Positions 56,293-64,000 of a stretch of 64,000 nt of DNA are shown in pieces (position 1 is the first letter of the stretch; every line of letters begins with the position of its first letter). The DNA is from Dokdonella fugitiva (GTDB taxonomy: Bacteria > Pseudomonadota > Gammaproteobacteria > Xanthomonadales > Rhodanobacteraceae): contig NZ_JACGXL010000001.1 in assembly GCF_014138265.1 (NCBI RefSeq), positions 1,062,525 through 1,126,524 on the forward strand, in the 5' to 3' direction. The notes under the pieces were generated by a model that did no database searches, was not told the origin of the DNA, and was given only the letters and a program-made list of their open reading frames with translations. Both the position numbers and the translations under genes were made by a program.

Positions 56293-56703
56293 ATGGGCGA
56301 CGTGGACATCCGACGGTTCCGACGACAGCGCTGGAGTGCGTGGCTGGCGATCTTCGCCATGCTGCTGCTCGCGCTCGCGCCGACCGTATCGCAGGTGCTC
56401 GGAGCGCATGCTCCGCATCACGCGCACGCCGGGCACGCCATTGCCGCGTCCGCGCACGCGGACCATGCGGCGCTCGCGTCGCACCTGCAGCTGCAGGCCG
56501 ACGACGACTGCGCCGGGGATTGCTGGCGCAAGTGCGGCTACTGCGACTTCCTCGCCCACGCGCCCGCGCTCGCCACCGTCGCCCACGCGATCGTCGTCGC
56601 GCCGCTGCGAGCCGCGGCGCCGGCGACACGGCATCGAAGCGAACCCCGCGTCGTTCGACCGTACTCCCTCGCGCAGCCGCGCGGCCCGCCCGTCCTCGCC
56701 TAG
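56293..56703 (+). CDS. DUF2946-like protein
   Basis: 136 residues. One N-terminal membrane helix (WLAIFAMLLLALAPTVSQVL) then a His-rich stretch (GAHAPHHAHAGHAIA) and CAGDCWRKCGYCDFLAHAPAL, the cysteine arrangement of DUF2946 proteins, which are found near metal-efflux genes. ATG 56293 is chosen; an earlier in-frame ATG at 56260 is possible. It precedes the outer membrane protein gene by 66 bases. Confidence 0.75.
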   Translation: MGDVDIRRFRRQRWSAWLAIFAMLLLALAPTVSQVLGAHAPHHAHAGHAIAASAHADHAALASHLQLQADDDCAGDCWRKCGYCDFLAHAPALATVAHAIVVAPLRAAAPATRHRSEPRVVRPYSLAQPRGPPVLA

Positions 56704-56769
56704 CACGACCATCGATCGTTTCCACGGATCGCCGCTGCCTGCGGTCCGTCCACGTGCTTCGAGGACACC

Positions 56770-57765
56770 ATGAAGAAGATCCCGATCCGACGCGCGCCGC
56801 TCGGCGCGTTGCTGTTGTGCGCCCCGCTCGCGAATGCGTGCGACCTCTGCTCCGTCTACACCGCCGGCATGGCGCACGGCGAAACGTCCGGCTGGCTCGC
56901 CGGCGTGTCGGAACAGTTCACCCGCTACGACGACCTGCGCGAGGAGGGGCATGCCCTTCACGACGACGCGGGCCAGTATCTCGACAGTTCGATCACGCAG
57001 CTGTTCCTCGGCTACGGCATCACCGATCGCCTGACCGTGCAGGTCAACGTGCCGTACATCCACCGCTCGTTCGAACGCCCCGAGCACGGCGGCATCGACA
57101 AGGGCACCGAAGCGGGCCTCGGCGACGTCACCGCGTCGGCGCAGTACACGCTCGTGCGCACCGACGACGGCGATCACACCTTCGTCTGGCGCGTCCTCGG
57201 CGGCGTCAAGTTCGGCACCGGCGACAGCGACCGCATCGCGGAGGAGCTCGATGAAGGCGACGACGAAGGCCATGCCGATGCGCCCAAGCACGGCGGCCAC
57301 GACGACGACGGCCCGATCAACGGCATCCACGGCCACGACCTCGCGCTCGGCTCGGGCTCGACCGACTTCGTGGCCGGAACGTCCGCGTTCTATCGAAGCG
57401 GACGCTGGTACGGCAGCGGCGACGTGCAGTACGCGATCCGTCGCACGGGCGACTTCGACTACCGCTTCGGCAACGACCTGCAGTGGACGCTGTCGGCGGG
57501 ACGTTACCTCGTGCTCGAGCACGATCGCACCGTGTCGCTGCAGGTGAACCTCTCCGGCGAGGACAAGGACTACGACGAACTCGCCGGCGCGAAGCTCGAC
57601 GACACGCATTCGCGCGTGCTGTTCCTCGGGCCGCAGGTCGATTTCACGTTCGGTCCGCGGGCATCGCTCGAACTGCGCGCGGAAGCACCGATCGACACCG
57701 ACAACAGCGCGATCCAGACGACCGCGAGCTGGCGCCTGCGCGCCGCGCTCGTGACCCGGTTCTAG
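56770..57765 (+). CDS. Outer membrane beta-barrel protein, metal-related
   Basis: 331 residues. Signal peptide ends APLANA-C; the mature protein starts CDLCSVY, a cysteine pair of the kind present in a family of putative metal-responsive outer membrane proteins. The chain has alternating amphipathic strands and ends in an aromatic residue (ALVTRF), as beta-barrels do. An acidic His-rich loop (DEGHADAPKHGGHDDDGPINGIHGHD) could bind metal. It follows DUF2946, together suggesting copper or another divalent metal. Confidence 0.8.
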   Translation: MKKIPIRRAPLGALLLCAPLANACDLCSVYTAGMAHGETSGWLAGVSEQFTRYDDLREEGHALHDDAGQYLDSSITQLFLGYGITDRLTVQVNVPYIHRSFERPEHGGIDKGTEAGLGDVTASAQYTLVRTDDGDHTFVWRVLGGVKFGTGDSDRIAEELDEGDDEGHADAPKHGGHDDDGPINGIHGHDLALGSGSTDFVAGTSAFYRSGRWYGSGDVQYAIRRTGDFDYRFGNDLQWTLSAGRYLVLEHDRTVSLQVNLSGEDKDYDELAGAKLDDTHSRVLFLGPQVDFTFGPRASLELRAEAPIDTDNSAIQTTASWRLRAALVTRF

Positions 57766-57821
57766 TCGTTGCGCAGGCCGCCTCCTCCGTGGAGATGGCG
57801 GCCTCGCGCCGTGCGCGATCG

Positions 57822-58040
57822 TCAGACGCTGAGTGCCTGGATTTCCGTGAGCGCCCGCCGAAAAGCGGGCCAGTCGATCAACGTCGGTGCGTAGACGACG
57901 GCGCCGGGAATGGACGAGCGTTCCCACGGCTCATAGCGCTCGGACCGGCCGTCCATGTCGTGCGCCAGGATGCGCTCGGGAAGCGCATCGAGCTCCAGCA
58001 CGATGCCGTGCGCGGGACCACCAACGAACACCAGGCGCAC
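57822..58040 (-). CDS. 72-residue protein, second of a paralogous pair
   Basis: 72 residues (MRLVFVGGPAHGIVLELD ... VVYAPTLIDWPAFRRALTEIQALSV). Ungapped paralogue of the gene at 55787. Both lie on the reverse strand on either side of the DUF2946/outer-membrane pair. Function unknown; no membrane segment, mixed beta/alpha. Confidence 0.78.
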   Translation of the reverse strand: MRLVFVGGPAHGIVLELDALPERILAHDMDGRSERYEPWERSSIPGAVVYAPTLIDWPAFRRALTEIQALSV

Positions 58041-58440
58041 CGGGATTCTCCAGCAAAGACTCGTGTCTCCGCTTTATGCCAATGCCGATGGCGCAGCGCC
58101 AGCACATGCCACAAAGTTCAACGATTTAAAATGCGATATGCATCACATCGCGTGCCTGGGAGGATGGCGCTCGGCTCGAAAGGAGAGCGTTCGTCGAACG
58201 ACGGACCGATGCGCTTCGTGCCTTCGCGGCACGGACCTGCGCATTCGCAACCTCGAATGACGAATGTCATCGACGAAACCGCGCGCAGGCTGGCCGGAAC
58301 GACGCAGCCGTCGCCATGCTCGCTGTTCGTTCGTGAACCGGATGGATCGAGGAACGTCTTGCAGAGACGAAATTCCTGCGTTCAGGAACCCTTGGGCACC
58401 ATGCTGACCTGCCTCGCCATGCTTGCCGGAGAACACGCCC
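58041..58440. other. Intergenic stretch with an AT-rich island
   Basis: No gene is supported on either strand. An AT-rich patch at about 58120-58145 (ACGATTTAAAATGCGATATG) is unusual here and may hold promoter elements for the genes on one side; no defined -35/-10 pair with good spacing is visible. The ATG at 58423 could extend the next gene but has no ribosome binding site. Confidence 0.45.
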
Positions 58441-58680
58441 ATGCAACGATACGTCATGCATCTGGCCCACACGAATTTCGACGGGCTCTGGCATCTGCAC
58501 CGCGACGGCATGGCGCTCGCCGCCTACGAAACGAAGGCCGAAGGAGAGGCCGCGGGCCAGGAGCAGGCACGCGAGCTGTGGTCCTCAGGACAACCTGCGC
58601 AATTGGTCGTGCATCGGAAAGACGGTTCGATCGAATGCGAGTACACCTACGGCGACGATCCGGAGCGTTCTTCGGATTGA
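58441..58680 (+). CDS. DUF2188-like protein
   Basis: 79 residues from ATG 58441 (GGAG 10 bases upstream). The pattern FDGLWHLHRDGMALAAYETKAEGEAAGQEQA followed by QLVVHRKDGSIECEYTYGDDP is that of DUF2188 proteins, small single-domain proteins in which a Gly-Trp core is followed by a helix and a strand. Role unknown, often linked to stress genes. Confidence 0.8.
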   Translation: MQRYVMHLAHTNFDGLWHLHRDGMALAAYETKAEGEAAGQEQARELWSSGQPAQLVVHRKDGSIECEYTYGDDPERSSD

Positions 58681-59031
58681 ACATCGGCGTCGCCGAACGG
58701 CTACGCCTGGATCGATATCCCGGTCGACTTCCCGCTCGGCGTGAAGCTGCAGCGCGTATCGCCCGTGCCGTGCTCGAGGAACTTTCCGCGGGCCTCGACA
58801 GGAAGCCGGTCGTCCTGCCACGCGGCCATACCCACATCGCCAGCGCGCACCGCGACCGCGATCTGCCCGGACGTAAACGCTTGTCGGCGTCCGGCGCGGC
58901 ATGCCGCGCCCCCGAATGCGCGGGGAGCGCGCGCGACTACGCTTCGTCGGCCGGCATCACATCGCGCCCGCGGTTCACGATCGCGAGCCTATGCTTGCGG
59001 AGTCCAATAGGGACGGCCGCCGCGAACGACG
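58681..59031. other. Intergenic stretch, no gene supported
   Basis: Forward frame fragments such as ARREAAARIARAVLEELSAG look protein-like but have no start signal and run out of recognisable features, which is common in GC-rich DNA. Nothing else noted. Confidence 0.4.
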
Positions 59032-59403
59032 ATGTCGAATCGAAGGAAACAGGTGCGTGCAACGACGGATCTCGCCCAGCTCGCCATGCTGGCGCCCGTC
59101 GTGGTCGCGCAACGCACGGCGAAGATGGCGCAGCGAGGAACGAACGCGAATGCGCGTGAAGGGCGCCGGATGGTCACCGAAAAGATCAGTGCGTCGAGCG
59201 AATCGCTGTTCCATGTCGCGATAGCTGTGGCGCGCACGCAGGCGCGGTTCTCCTCGCTGTTGCTGCGCACATGGTTCATGCCGACGGCGAGCAGCATGGT
59301 GTCGTCGATGCGGGCATCGGCCCTTGATCTTTCCAGCAGCGCCGTGTCGCCCTACCTGCGCAAGGTCAAGGCGAACGCCAAGCGGTTGCGTCGCGCCCAG
59401 TGA
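59032..59403 (+). CDS. Small helical protein, possibly phasin-like
   Basis: 123 residues, almost entirely helical with long Ala/Ser/Thr-rich amphipathic stretches (TTDLAQLAMLAPVVVAQRTAKMAQ, MVTEKISASSESLFHVAIAVARTQARF) and a basic C-terminus (YLRKVKANAKRLRRA). Phasins and other granule- or surface-associated helix proteins look like this; the assignment is only structural. Confidence 0.55.
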   Translation: MSNRRKQVRATTDLAQLAMLAPVVVAQRTAKMAQRGTNANAREGRRMVTEKISASSESLFHVAIAVARTQARFSSLLLRTWFMPTASSMVSSMRASALDLSSSAVSPYLRKVKANAKRLRRAQ

Positions 59404-59428
59404 GGCCGGCCGCCCGTTCGCGGCAGAA

Positions 59429-59635
59429 TCACGCCGCAGCGTGGTCCCGCGCGTGGAGAAGGTCCGCAAGCCTCCACGTACCGACCCGCTCCACCTCGTA
59501 ACTCGTCCAGCGCGAACGGAAGACCTGCCGCGTGTACGTCCCTTCGATCGCGATTTGGCGATGATCGAGGACGAATTCCACCGGCTGCCCTTCGTGCGGC
59601 AGGGCGATGGAACTTGGGATCCACGGGGTATGCAT
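59429..59635 (-). CDS. Small conserved-looking protein, unknown
   Basis: 68 residues. The centre LPHEGQPVEFVLDHRQIAIEGTYTRQVFRSRWTSYEVERVGTWR has the regular strand pattern of a real small beta domain, and Trp/Tyr positions typical of a conserved family. The start ATG at 59635 lies right after an AT-richer stretch. Not recognised by name. Confidence 0.6.
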   Translation of the reverse strand: MHTPWIPSSIALPHEGQPVEFVLDHRQIAIEGTYTRQVFRSRWTSYEVERVGTWRLADLLHARDHAAA

Positions 59636-59833
59636 ATCGCGCTCCAGTGACCAGGATTCCGCAGAGCTGGCGAAATCCGACCGCTCGCGAATGGGCCTTC
59701 AGTATGCGCACGGAAGCGAAAGGCTTCCGTGCGATAGCGAACGCATGCGCGGTGCGCTATGCGCGCCAGCGCACCGCGAAATCCTCCGTGATCGCGCTAC
59801 AACGGGGATCTCGATTCAACGAGGACGGCGAAC

Positions 59834-60655
59834 ATGAAACGTATCTTGTGCACGACAGCCCTGCTCTTTTCGATCTTCGCGCTCCGCCCGGCCTTCGGCG
59901 GTGACGGTTACGTGACCGGTGACGCGACCCTCCGCGCCGGTCCCGACAGGAGCTATCCGAACGTCGCGATGCTTCCCGCAGGCGCCGAAGTCGTCATCGA
60001 AGGCTGCGTCGACGGCTGGTCCTGGTGCGACGTGACCGCCGGGAATGATCGCGGCTGGGTGGCGGGATACCTCCTGCAGGAAGACTACGAGGGACGGCGT
60101 GTCCGCATACCGGAATACGGCGTACGCATCGGCATTCCCGTCATCGCCTTCGTGTTCGGTACGTACTGGGACGACAACTACCGCAACCGTGCCTGGTACG
60201 GCGAACGCGATCAGTGGAGGCGCATCACACCGCGCCACCATCCCGGAACGGTGCCGGGCTACCGGTACGAAGACGGGCGCGGGGATCATCACAGCCAGCC
60301 GCGACGTGCCTCGACGGATGCCTATGCCCCGCGGCGCGCCGCGCTCGCGGCCCCGCGTGCAACGAGGCAACACGAACCGACCCGCGTTCGCGAAACCCGC
60401 GTCGACACGCAACACAGACGGGGTTCGTCGCACGTAACGTCCATCGAGTCGAAGGCTGCGACTCGCAATGCGGACACGTCGGCCGGGCCACGGGCGCGGG
60501 ATTCCAGAACATCCCAGCCGGGAAGGATCGCTGCCCGCAACGTTCCGCTGCGTGACAACCGCGGCAAGCACGAAACGGCGGATTCAAAAGTTGCGCGCGA
60601 GCCGGCGCAGCACGGGAAGTCGACGGACAAGAATGATGACAAGCAAAAGAAATAG
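59834..60655 (+). CDS. SH3b-domain secreted protein
   Basis: 273 residues. Signal peptide MKRILCTTALLFSIFALRPAFG; SH3b domain at about 25-80 (VTGDATLRAGPDRSYPNVAMLPAGAEVVIEGCVDGWSWCDV, NDRGWVAGYLL). A middle segment FGTYWDDNYRNRAWYGERDQWRR follows, then a long Arg/His/Thr/Ser-rich low-complexity tail (150-273). Probably an envelope protein binding peptidoglycan. Tail length and composition are unusual. Confidence 0.85.
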   Translation: MKRILCTTALLFSIFALRPAFGGDGYVTGDATLRAGPDRSYPNVAMLPAGAEVVIEGCVDGWSWCDVTAGNDRGWVAGYLLQEDYEGRRVRIPEYGVRIGIPVIAFVFGTYWDDNYRNRAWYGERDQWRRITPRHHPGTVPGYRYEDGRGDHHSQPRRASTDAYAPRRAALAAPRATRQHEPTRVRETRVDTQHRRGSSHVTSIESKAATRNADTSAGPRARDSRTSQPGRIAARNVPLRDNRGKHETADSKVAREPAQHGKSTDKNDDKQKK

Positions 60656-60749
60656 TCGGAAAGCGACCCGTCCGGTCGCACGCTTGCGAAGTCGATGCGG
60701 GTTGTTCGATCGGTACGGCGGATGGGAACGAGAGCGCTAGGAGAACGAA

Positions 60750-60908
60750 ATGTCGATTGGCCTGATTCTCTTGATCGTCCTGGTCCTGCTGCTGGTCGGA
60801 GCCATTCCGACATGGCCGCACAGCCGGGGATGGGGCTACGTGCCCAGCGGCGGACTGGGACTGCTGCTGCTCGTCATCGTCGTGCTGATACTGAGTGGAC
60901 GCCTGTAG
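60750..60908 (+). CDS. DUF3309-like small membrane protein
   Basis: 52 residues, too short for many gene finders. Sequence MSIGLILLIVLVLLLVGAIP, then TWPHSRGWGYVPSGGLGLLL and VIVVLILSGRL, matches the small hydrophobic DUF3309 proteins: two helices joined by a WPHSxxWGYxPSGG loop. AGGAGA lies six bases upstream of the ATG. Often present near general-stress genes; function unknown. Confidence 0.88.
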   Translation: MSIGLILLIVLVLLLVGAIPTWPHSRGWGYVPSGGLGLLLLVIVVLILSGRL

Positions 60909-60994
60909 GACTTCCAACGCACGCGCTCGCTTCACCTCGGAGCGCTGACGCGTGCAGCATTGGCTCGCAGCTGCGAATGGACGACGGAGGAATC

Positions 60995-61951
60995 ATGGCA
61001 ACGGATGCAATCCACGCAGGGGATACGACCCCGGGGTTCGATGACCCGGCGTCGCAAGAGCCGTTTGGTTCGCATCTGGAACGCATCGAGGCACTGCCGA
61101 CACTGGGCCCTCGGGTGCGAACGGCGCTGCGGATCAGGCGCGGGATCGACGGCTGCGTGGATGCGCTGCTGACGCTTGCAAATCGTTTGCGTGACGGCCG
61201 CATGGGAGGCTCGGAGCGAATACGGGCGACCCCGATGCATGCCGAGGACAGCGTGGCGGCGTGCGTGGCCGGGTTGCAGTCACTGCGCGCCCAGTTGGAG
61301 GCGAGTCTTTGCCTCGGCCATCATCTCGACAACGAGCTACGGCTCGCACGGAGAATGCTGCAGCGGATGCGCGAAGATCTCCGCAGGGCAGAGATGCGTT
61401 GCAAGCAGGCTTCGCATGCGGCACTCCACGATCCGTTGACCGGGCTGCCGAACCGCACTTCATTCGAGGAGCGATCCCGCCGGGCGCTGGCCTTGCACGG
61501 GCCGCGCGCGCTCGCGTTCAGCGTCGCGTACATCGACCTCGACGGATTCAAGGCGATCAACGACGTCCATGGTCATGCCATCGGTGATCGACTGCTCAAG
61601 GTCATCGGTCGGAGGCTCATGCATGCCGTGCGCGCGGAGGATTCCATCACCCGCCACGGCGGAGACGAGTTCGCTTGCCTGCTGCTCGACATCCAGAGCG
61701 AGGCCCACGTCACTTCGATCGCGCACAAGCTCTTCGACGCGATATCGGCGCCTTGCATGCTGGGGACTCTCACGCTCCATGTACGGGCGAGCGTCGGCGT
61801 AGCGCTCTATCCGAAGGACGGCGCCACCGTCGAAGCACTCCTGCAGAGTGCGGACATCGCCATGTTCTGGGCGAAGAAGCATAGGCTCGGCCATGCCTTC
61901 TTCAGTCATGTTCCGACGGACCGCCTTTCGAAGCCGACGGCATCCGGCTGA
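60995..61951 (+). CDS. Diguanylate cyclase (GGDEF)
   Basis: 318 residues from ATG 60995 (GGAGG site at 60985-60989). Residues 1-150 are a helical/coiled sensor-like region without a recognised domain. The GGDEF domain runs from HDPLTGLPNRTSFEE (about 162) through FSVAYIDLDGFKAINDVHGH to HGGDEFACLLL; an RxxD inhibitory site (RAED) precedes GGDEF by five residues. It makes cyclic di-GMP and is product-inhibited if the I-site works. The input signal is unknown. Confidence 0.92.
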   Translation: MATDAIHAGDTTPGFDDPASQEPFGSHLERIEALPTLGPRVRTALRIRRGIDGCVDALLTLANRLRDGRMGGSERIRATPMHAEDSVAACVAGLQSLRAQLEASLCLGHHLDNELRLARRMLQRMREDLRRAEMRCKQASHAALHDPLTGLPNRTSFEERSRRALALHGPRALAFSVAYIDLDGFKAINDVHGHAIGDRLLKVIGRRLMHAVRAEDSITRHGGDEFACLLLDIQSEAHVTSIAHKLFDAISAPCMLGTLTLHVRASVGVALYPKDGATVEALLQSADIAMFWAKKHRLGHAFFSHVPTDRLSKPTASG

Positions 61952-62393
61952 TCCAGGGCGCCCGCGGGCGCGTGTCCCACGCAACAGTCATGCCGGCGCC
62001 GAATCGACATTGCGGCGCAGATGAACGAAAACCACGGCGACGAGTCGATCGGTGCACACGATGACTCGCATCGCTCCATCCGCAGCCGACCGCGACGCGG
62101 GCATCCATCCGCAAGCAACCCGGCCGGCTCGAAGTGCGATCTTCGAGGCGCGCCGGCCGGGCCGCACCTCCGTGGCGCCGGGCGACGGATACCGCGCCGA
62201 CCCCACGCTCCCTTGGCGCGCGCGAAGGATGTCCGCCCGCCGGTGTTTCCGTCCGTGCGGTTGCCAACATAACGGAACGCCGCGTGTACGGTTTCGCACA
62301 TATCGCTCGTATTGGCTCCCCGGATGATCTAGGCTGGCAGCGTCGCCGTCTGTCGACGTCAGGAAAGACACTGCGGAAAGGATCCGATCATCC
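61952..62393. other. Intergenic region before the Crp/Fnr gene
   Basis: 442 bases without a supported gene. Lower-GC patches near 62290-62335 (TTCGCACATATCGCTCG) may contain the promoter of the regulator. Frames seen on both strands are Arg/Pro-rich shadows. Confidence 0.5.
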
Positions 62394-63113
62394 ATGTCCG
62401 CCACCCACGACCCGCGCCAGAACCACCTCATGCGCGCGCTGCCCGCGTCCGAATGCGAGCGCCTCATTCCTCACCTCGAACTCGTGCCGATGCCGCTCGG
62501 CGACGTCTTGTACGAATCAGGCAGCCAGCTGCGCTACGTCTATTTCCCGACGACGTCGATCGTGTCGCTCCTGTACGTCCTGGAAGACGGCGCGTCGGCC
62601 GAGATCGCCGTGGTAGGCAACGACGGCATGGTGGGCGTCGCGCTGTTCATGGGTGGGGAGACGACGCCGAGTCGGGCGGTCGTGCAGAGCGCAGGGCACG
62701 CTTATCGGCTCAGAGGACAAGTCCTGAAGGACGAATTCCATCGCGCCGCGGCGCTGCAGCATCTGTTGCTGCGATACACGCAGGCGTTGCTCACGCAGAT
62801 GGCGCAGACGGCGGTGTGCAACCGGCATCATTCGATCGACCAGCAGTTGTGCCGGTGGCTGCTGCTGAGCCTGGATCGCCTGCCTTCGCCGCATCTTGCG
62901 ATGACGCAGGAACTCATCGCCAACATGCTCGGCGTGCGTCGCGAAGGCGTCACCGAGGCGGCGGGCAAGCTGCAGGTCGACGGCCTGATCAGCTACAGCC
63001 GCGGTCGCATCACCGTGCTCGATCGGCCGCGCCTCGAGGCGCGCGCCTGCGAGTGTTACCAGGTGGTCAGGAAGGAATTCGACCGCTTGCTGCCCGATGT
63101 CGTCATGGCGTGA
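62394..63113 (+). CDS. Crp/Fnr-family transcriptional regulator
   Basis: 239 residues. N-terminal cyclic-nucleotide-binding-like domain (PLGDVLYESGSQLRYVYFPTTSIVSLLYVLEDGASAEIAVVGNDGMVGV); C-terminal winged helix with ELIANMLGVRREGVTEAAGKL and the recognition helix at about 180-200. The PRGE..RTSA phosphate-binding cassette of Crp is missing, so the ligand is probably not cAMP. No cysteine cluster for iron-sulfur, unlike Fnr. Confidence 0.92.
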   Translation: MSATHDPRQNHLMRALPASECERLIPHLELVPMPLGDVLYESGSQLRYVYFPTTSIVSLLYVLEDGASAEIAVVGNDGMVGVALFMGGETTPSRAVVQSAGHAYRLRGQVLKDEFHRAAALQHLLLRYTQALLTQMAQTAVCNRHHSIDQQLCRWLLLSLDRLPSPHLAMTQELIANMLGVRREGVTEAAGKLQVDGLISYSRGRITVLDRPRLEARACECYQVVRKEFDRLLPDVVMA

Positions 63114-63279
63114 GGCGATCGCGCTATTCGACCGGCGGCGAATGACCTATGTGCGTCTACGCACGGACGTCATGCCTTCCCGACCGTACATTCCGTCGAC
63201 CGCGTGGCCGCTGCGACATACCGCGCACGACGCCACGCGCCAGTGCGCCCTGCAATGCGCGCCACTTCCGGAGTCCGGC

Positions 63280-63501
63280 ATGCTGCACAACGCGCTCGTT
63301 TTCCTTGTGGCGGCCGTCGTCGCGGGGCTGTTCGGATTCACACGCATCGTCGGTACTCCGTTCGGTGTCGCCAAGATCCTTTGCGTGACGTTCGCCATCC
63401 TTTGCATCGTTTCGTTGTACCTGATGCGACGCGCCCGCGCGCGCGCGCGAGCCGTGGATCGCGGGCGCGCCGAGGCGGACACGAACGGCTCGCAAGGCTA
63501 G
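63280..63501 (+). CDS. DUF1328-like small membrane protein
   Basis: 73 residues from ATG 63280 (CGGAG site upstream). MLHNALVFLVAAVVAGLFGF...GVAKILCVTFAILCIVSLYLM matches the two-helix DUF1328/YtjA pattern, followed by an Arg-rich tail. In the longer frame the N-terminal ~60 residues are not conserved-looking and are left out. Stress-linked in many genomes; function unknown. Confidence 0.8.
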   Translation: MLHNALVFLVAAVVAGLFGFTRIVGTPFGVAKILCVTFAILCIVSLYLMRRARARARAVDRGRAEADTNGSQG

Positions 63502-63785
63502 TCGGCGATCCATGATCTCGCCCGCTCGCTGCGCACGGCCCGCAGGTCATCCTCGATGTCCTCGATCGGGGTGCCGACGCCGTACGTACCCATGATCAAC
63601 GACTCGACCATCGAAGGTATGTCGGCCGGCCGCTCCCCGTGGATGATCGACAGGTCGTCGATCCAGAACGTCAGGGTCGACGATACGCAGGCATCGAGGA
63701 TGCGACGTGCGCTGGCACCCGGATCGTCACGCAGCGAAGCGACCCCTCTCGCCTGGAACACATGGTTGCGCATTCGGTTGTCCAT
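63498..63785 (-). CDS. Small protein, unknown, EDI.DDLRA C-terminus
   Basis: 95 residues. It converges with the DUF1328 gene (4-base overlap of ends). N-terminal segment is basic; then TFWIDDLSIIHGERPADIPSMVESLIMGTYGVG and TPIEDIEDDLRAVRSERA. The C-terminal acidic stretch resembles that of the gene at 55030. The start could be the second Met (63773). Confidence 0.6.
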   Translation of the reverse strand: MDNRMRNHVFQARGVASLRDDPGASARRILDACVSSTLTFWIDDLSIIHGERPADIPSMVESLIMGTYGVGTPIEDIEDDLRAVRSERARSWIAD

Positions 63786-64000
63786 TCGTGATGGGTTACC
63801 GACTCGACGATGCCCATCCAGGGATGCTGCGCGGGACCCGCCGCCGGTGGCAAGCGAGCGTGTCGAACGCCCTCAGTCGCACGATACGCGTGAATCGGCG
63901 GCCGGTTCGTGCGGTGGCGTACGCAACGGAAACGCCGAGCGGAATCACCCGCACGACTACGTGCGATGGCGGACAGACGCGCGCGATCCGTAACAGCTAG
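63786..64000. other. Window end, nothing supported
   Basis: No start signal, RNA gene or repeat was recognised in the last 215 bases; a gene could begin beyond the window. Confidence 0.4.

Noticed and set aside
58680-58930. Forward peptide ARREAAARIARAVLEELSAG and continuation
   Set aside because: It looks protein-like but has no initiation codon or ribosome site and no continuous domain; chance in GC-rich DNA is likely.
59607-59904. Forward frames before the SH3b gene
   Set aside because: They overlap the SH3b signal peptide and lack any start signal.

Overview
The window is a high-GC proteobacterial chromosome segment with many short overlapping operons. The split ccm locus, the valine/leucine attenuator before ilvD, the BCAA gene order and the many secreted proteins carrying an 'IFR-x-GFE'-type motif point to the Lysobacterales (Xanthomonadales), probably a Dokdonella/Tahibacter-like Rhodanobacteraceae. 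The family assignment is inference from gene content only.

Layout. 1-2389: 3' end of ccmA, then ccmBCDE. 2503-4917: two convergent secreted proteins around a perfect palindromic terminator. 5055-16957: a full branched-chain amino acid operon (ilvD, ilvC, ilvG/B, ilvM, ilvE, ilvA, leuA, leuC, leuD, leuB) behind a leader peptide and attenuator readable from the sequence. 17972-22183: the rest of the cytochrome c maturation system (ccmFGHI), so the ccm locus is split by about 15 kb. 22211-28362: a MerR regulator with a 19-bp-spacer promoter driving a methyltransferase operon, then a LytS/LytTR two-component system flanked by two DUF2306-like membrane proteins. 28543-38749: secreted glycosidase-like and CSLREA beta-helix proteins, a secreted amidohydrolase, and small enzymes including a chromosomal AAC(3)-I-type acetyltransferase.

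40865-45263 is the most unusual part: a short repeat block, a divergent integron integrase, an attI-like junction and about seven gene cassettes separated by attC sites. The cassette genes are visibly AT-richer than their surroundings and mostly unknown. This is a small chromosomal integron with signs of decay: a nonsense codon in one cassette gene, one attC lacking its right core site, and a truncated last attC.

45268-54696: membrane proteins, a PlsC/YnbB/YnbA-like phospholipid module, an AsmA protein, a MetX-family acyltransferase, two secreted proteins (one with six exact-length decapeptide repeats), a cysteine dioxygenase and tRNA-Leu(CAA). 54850-64000: many small genes, including two 72-residue paralogues bracketing a DUF2946/outer-membrane pair, a dead small-protein gene, DUF2188, DUF3309 and DUF1328 proteins, an SH3b protein, a diguanylate cyclase and a Crp/Fnr regulator. 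This end looks like envelope and stress physiology. Several families of REP-like palindromes are scattered through the window, including inside the ilv operon.
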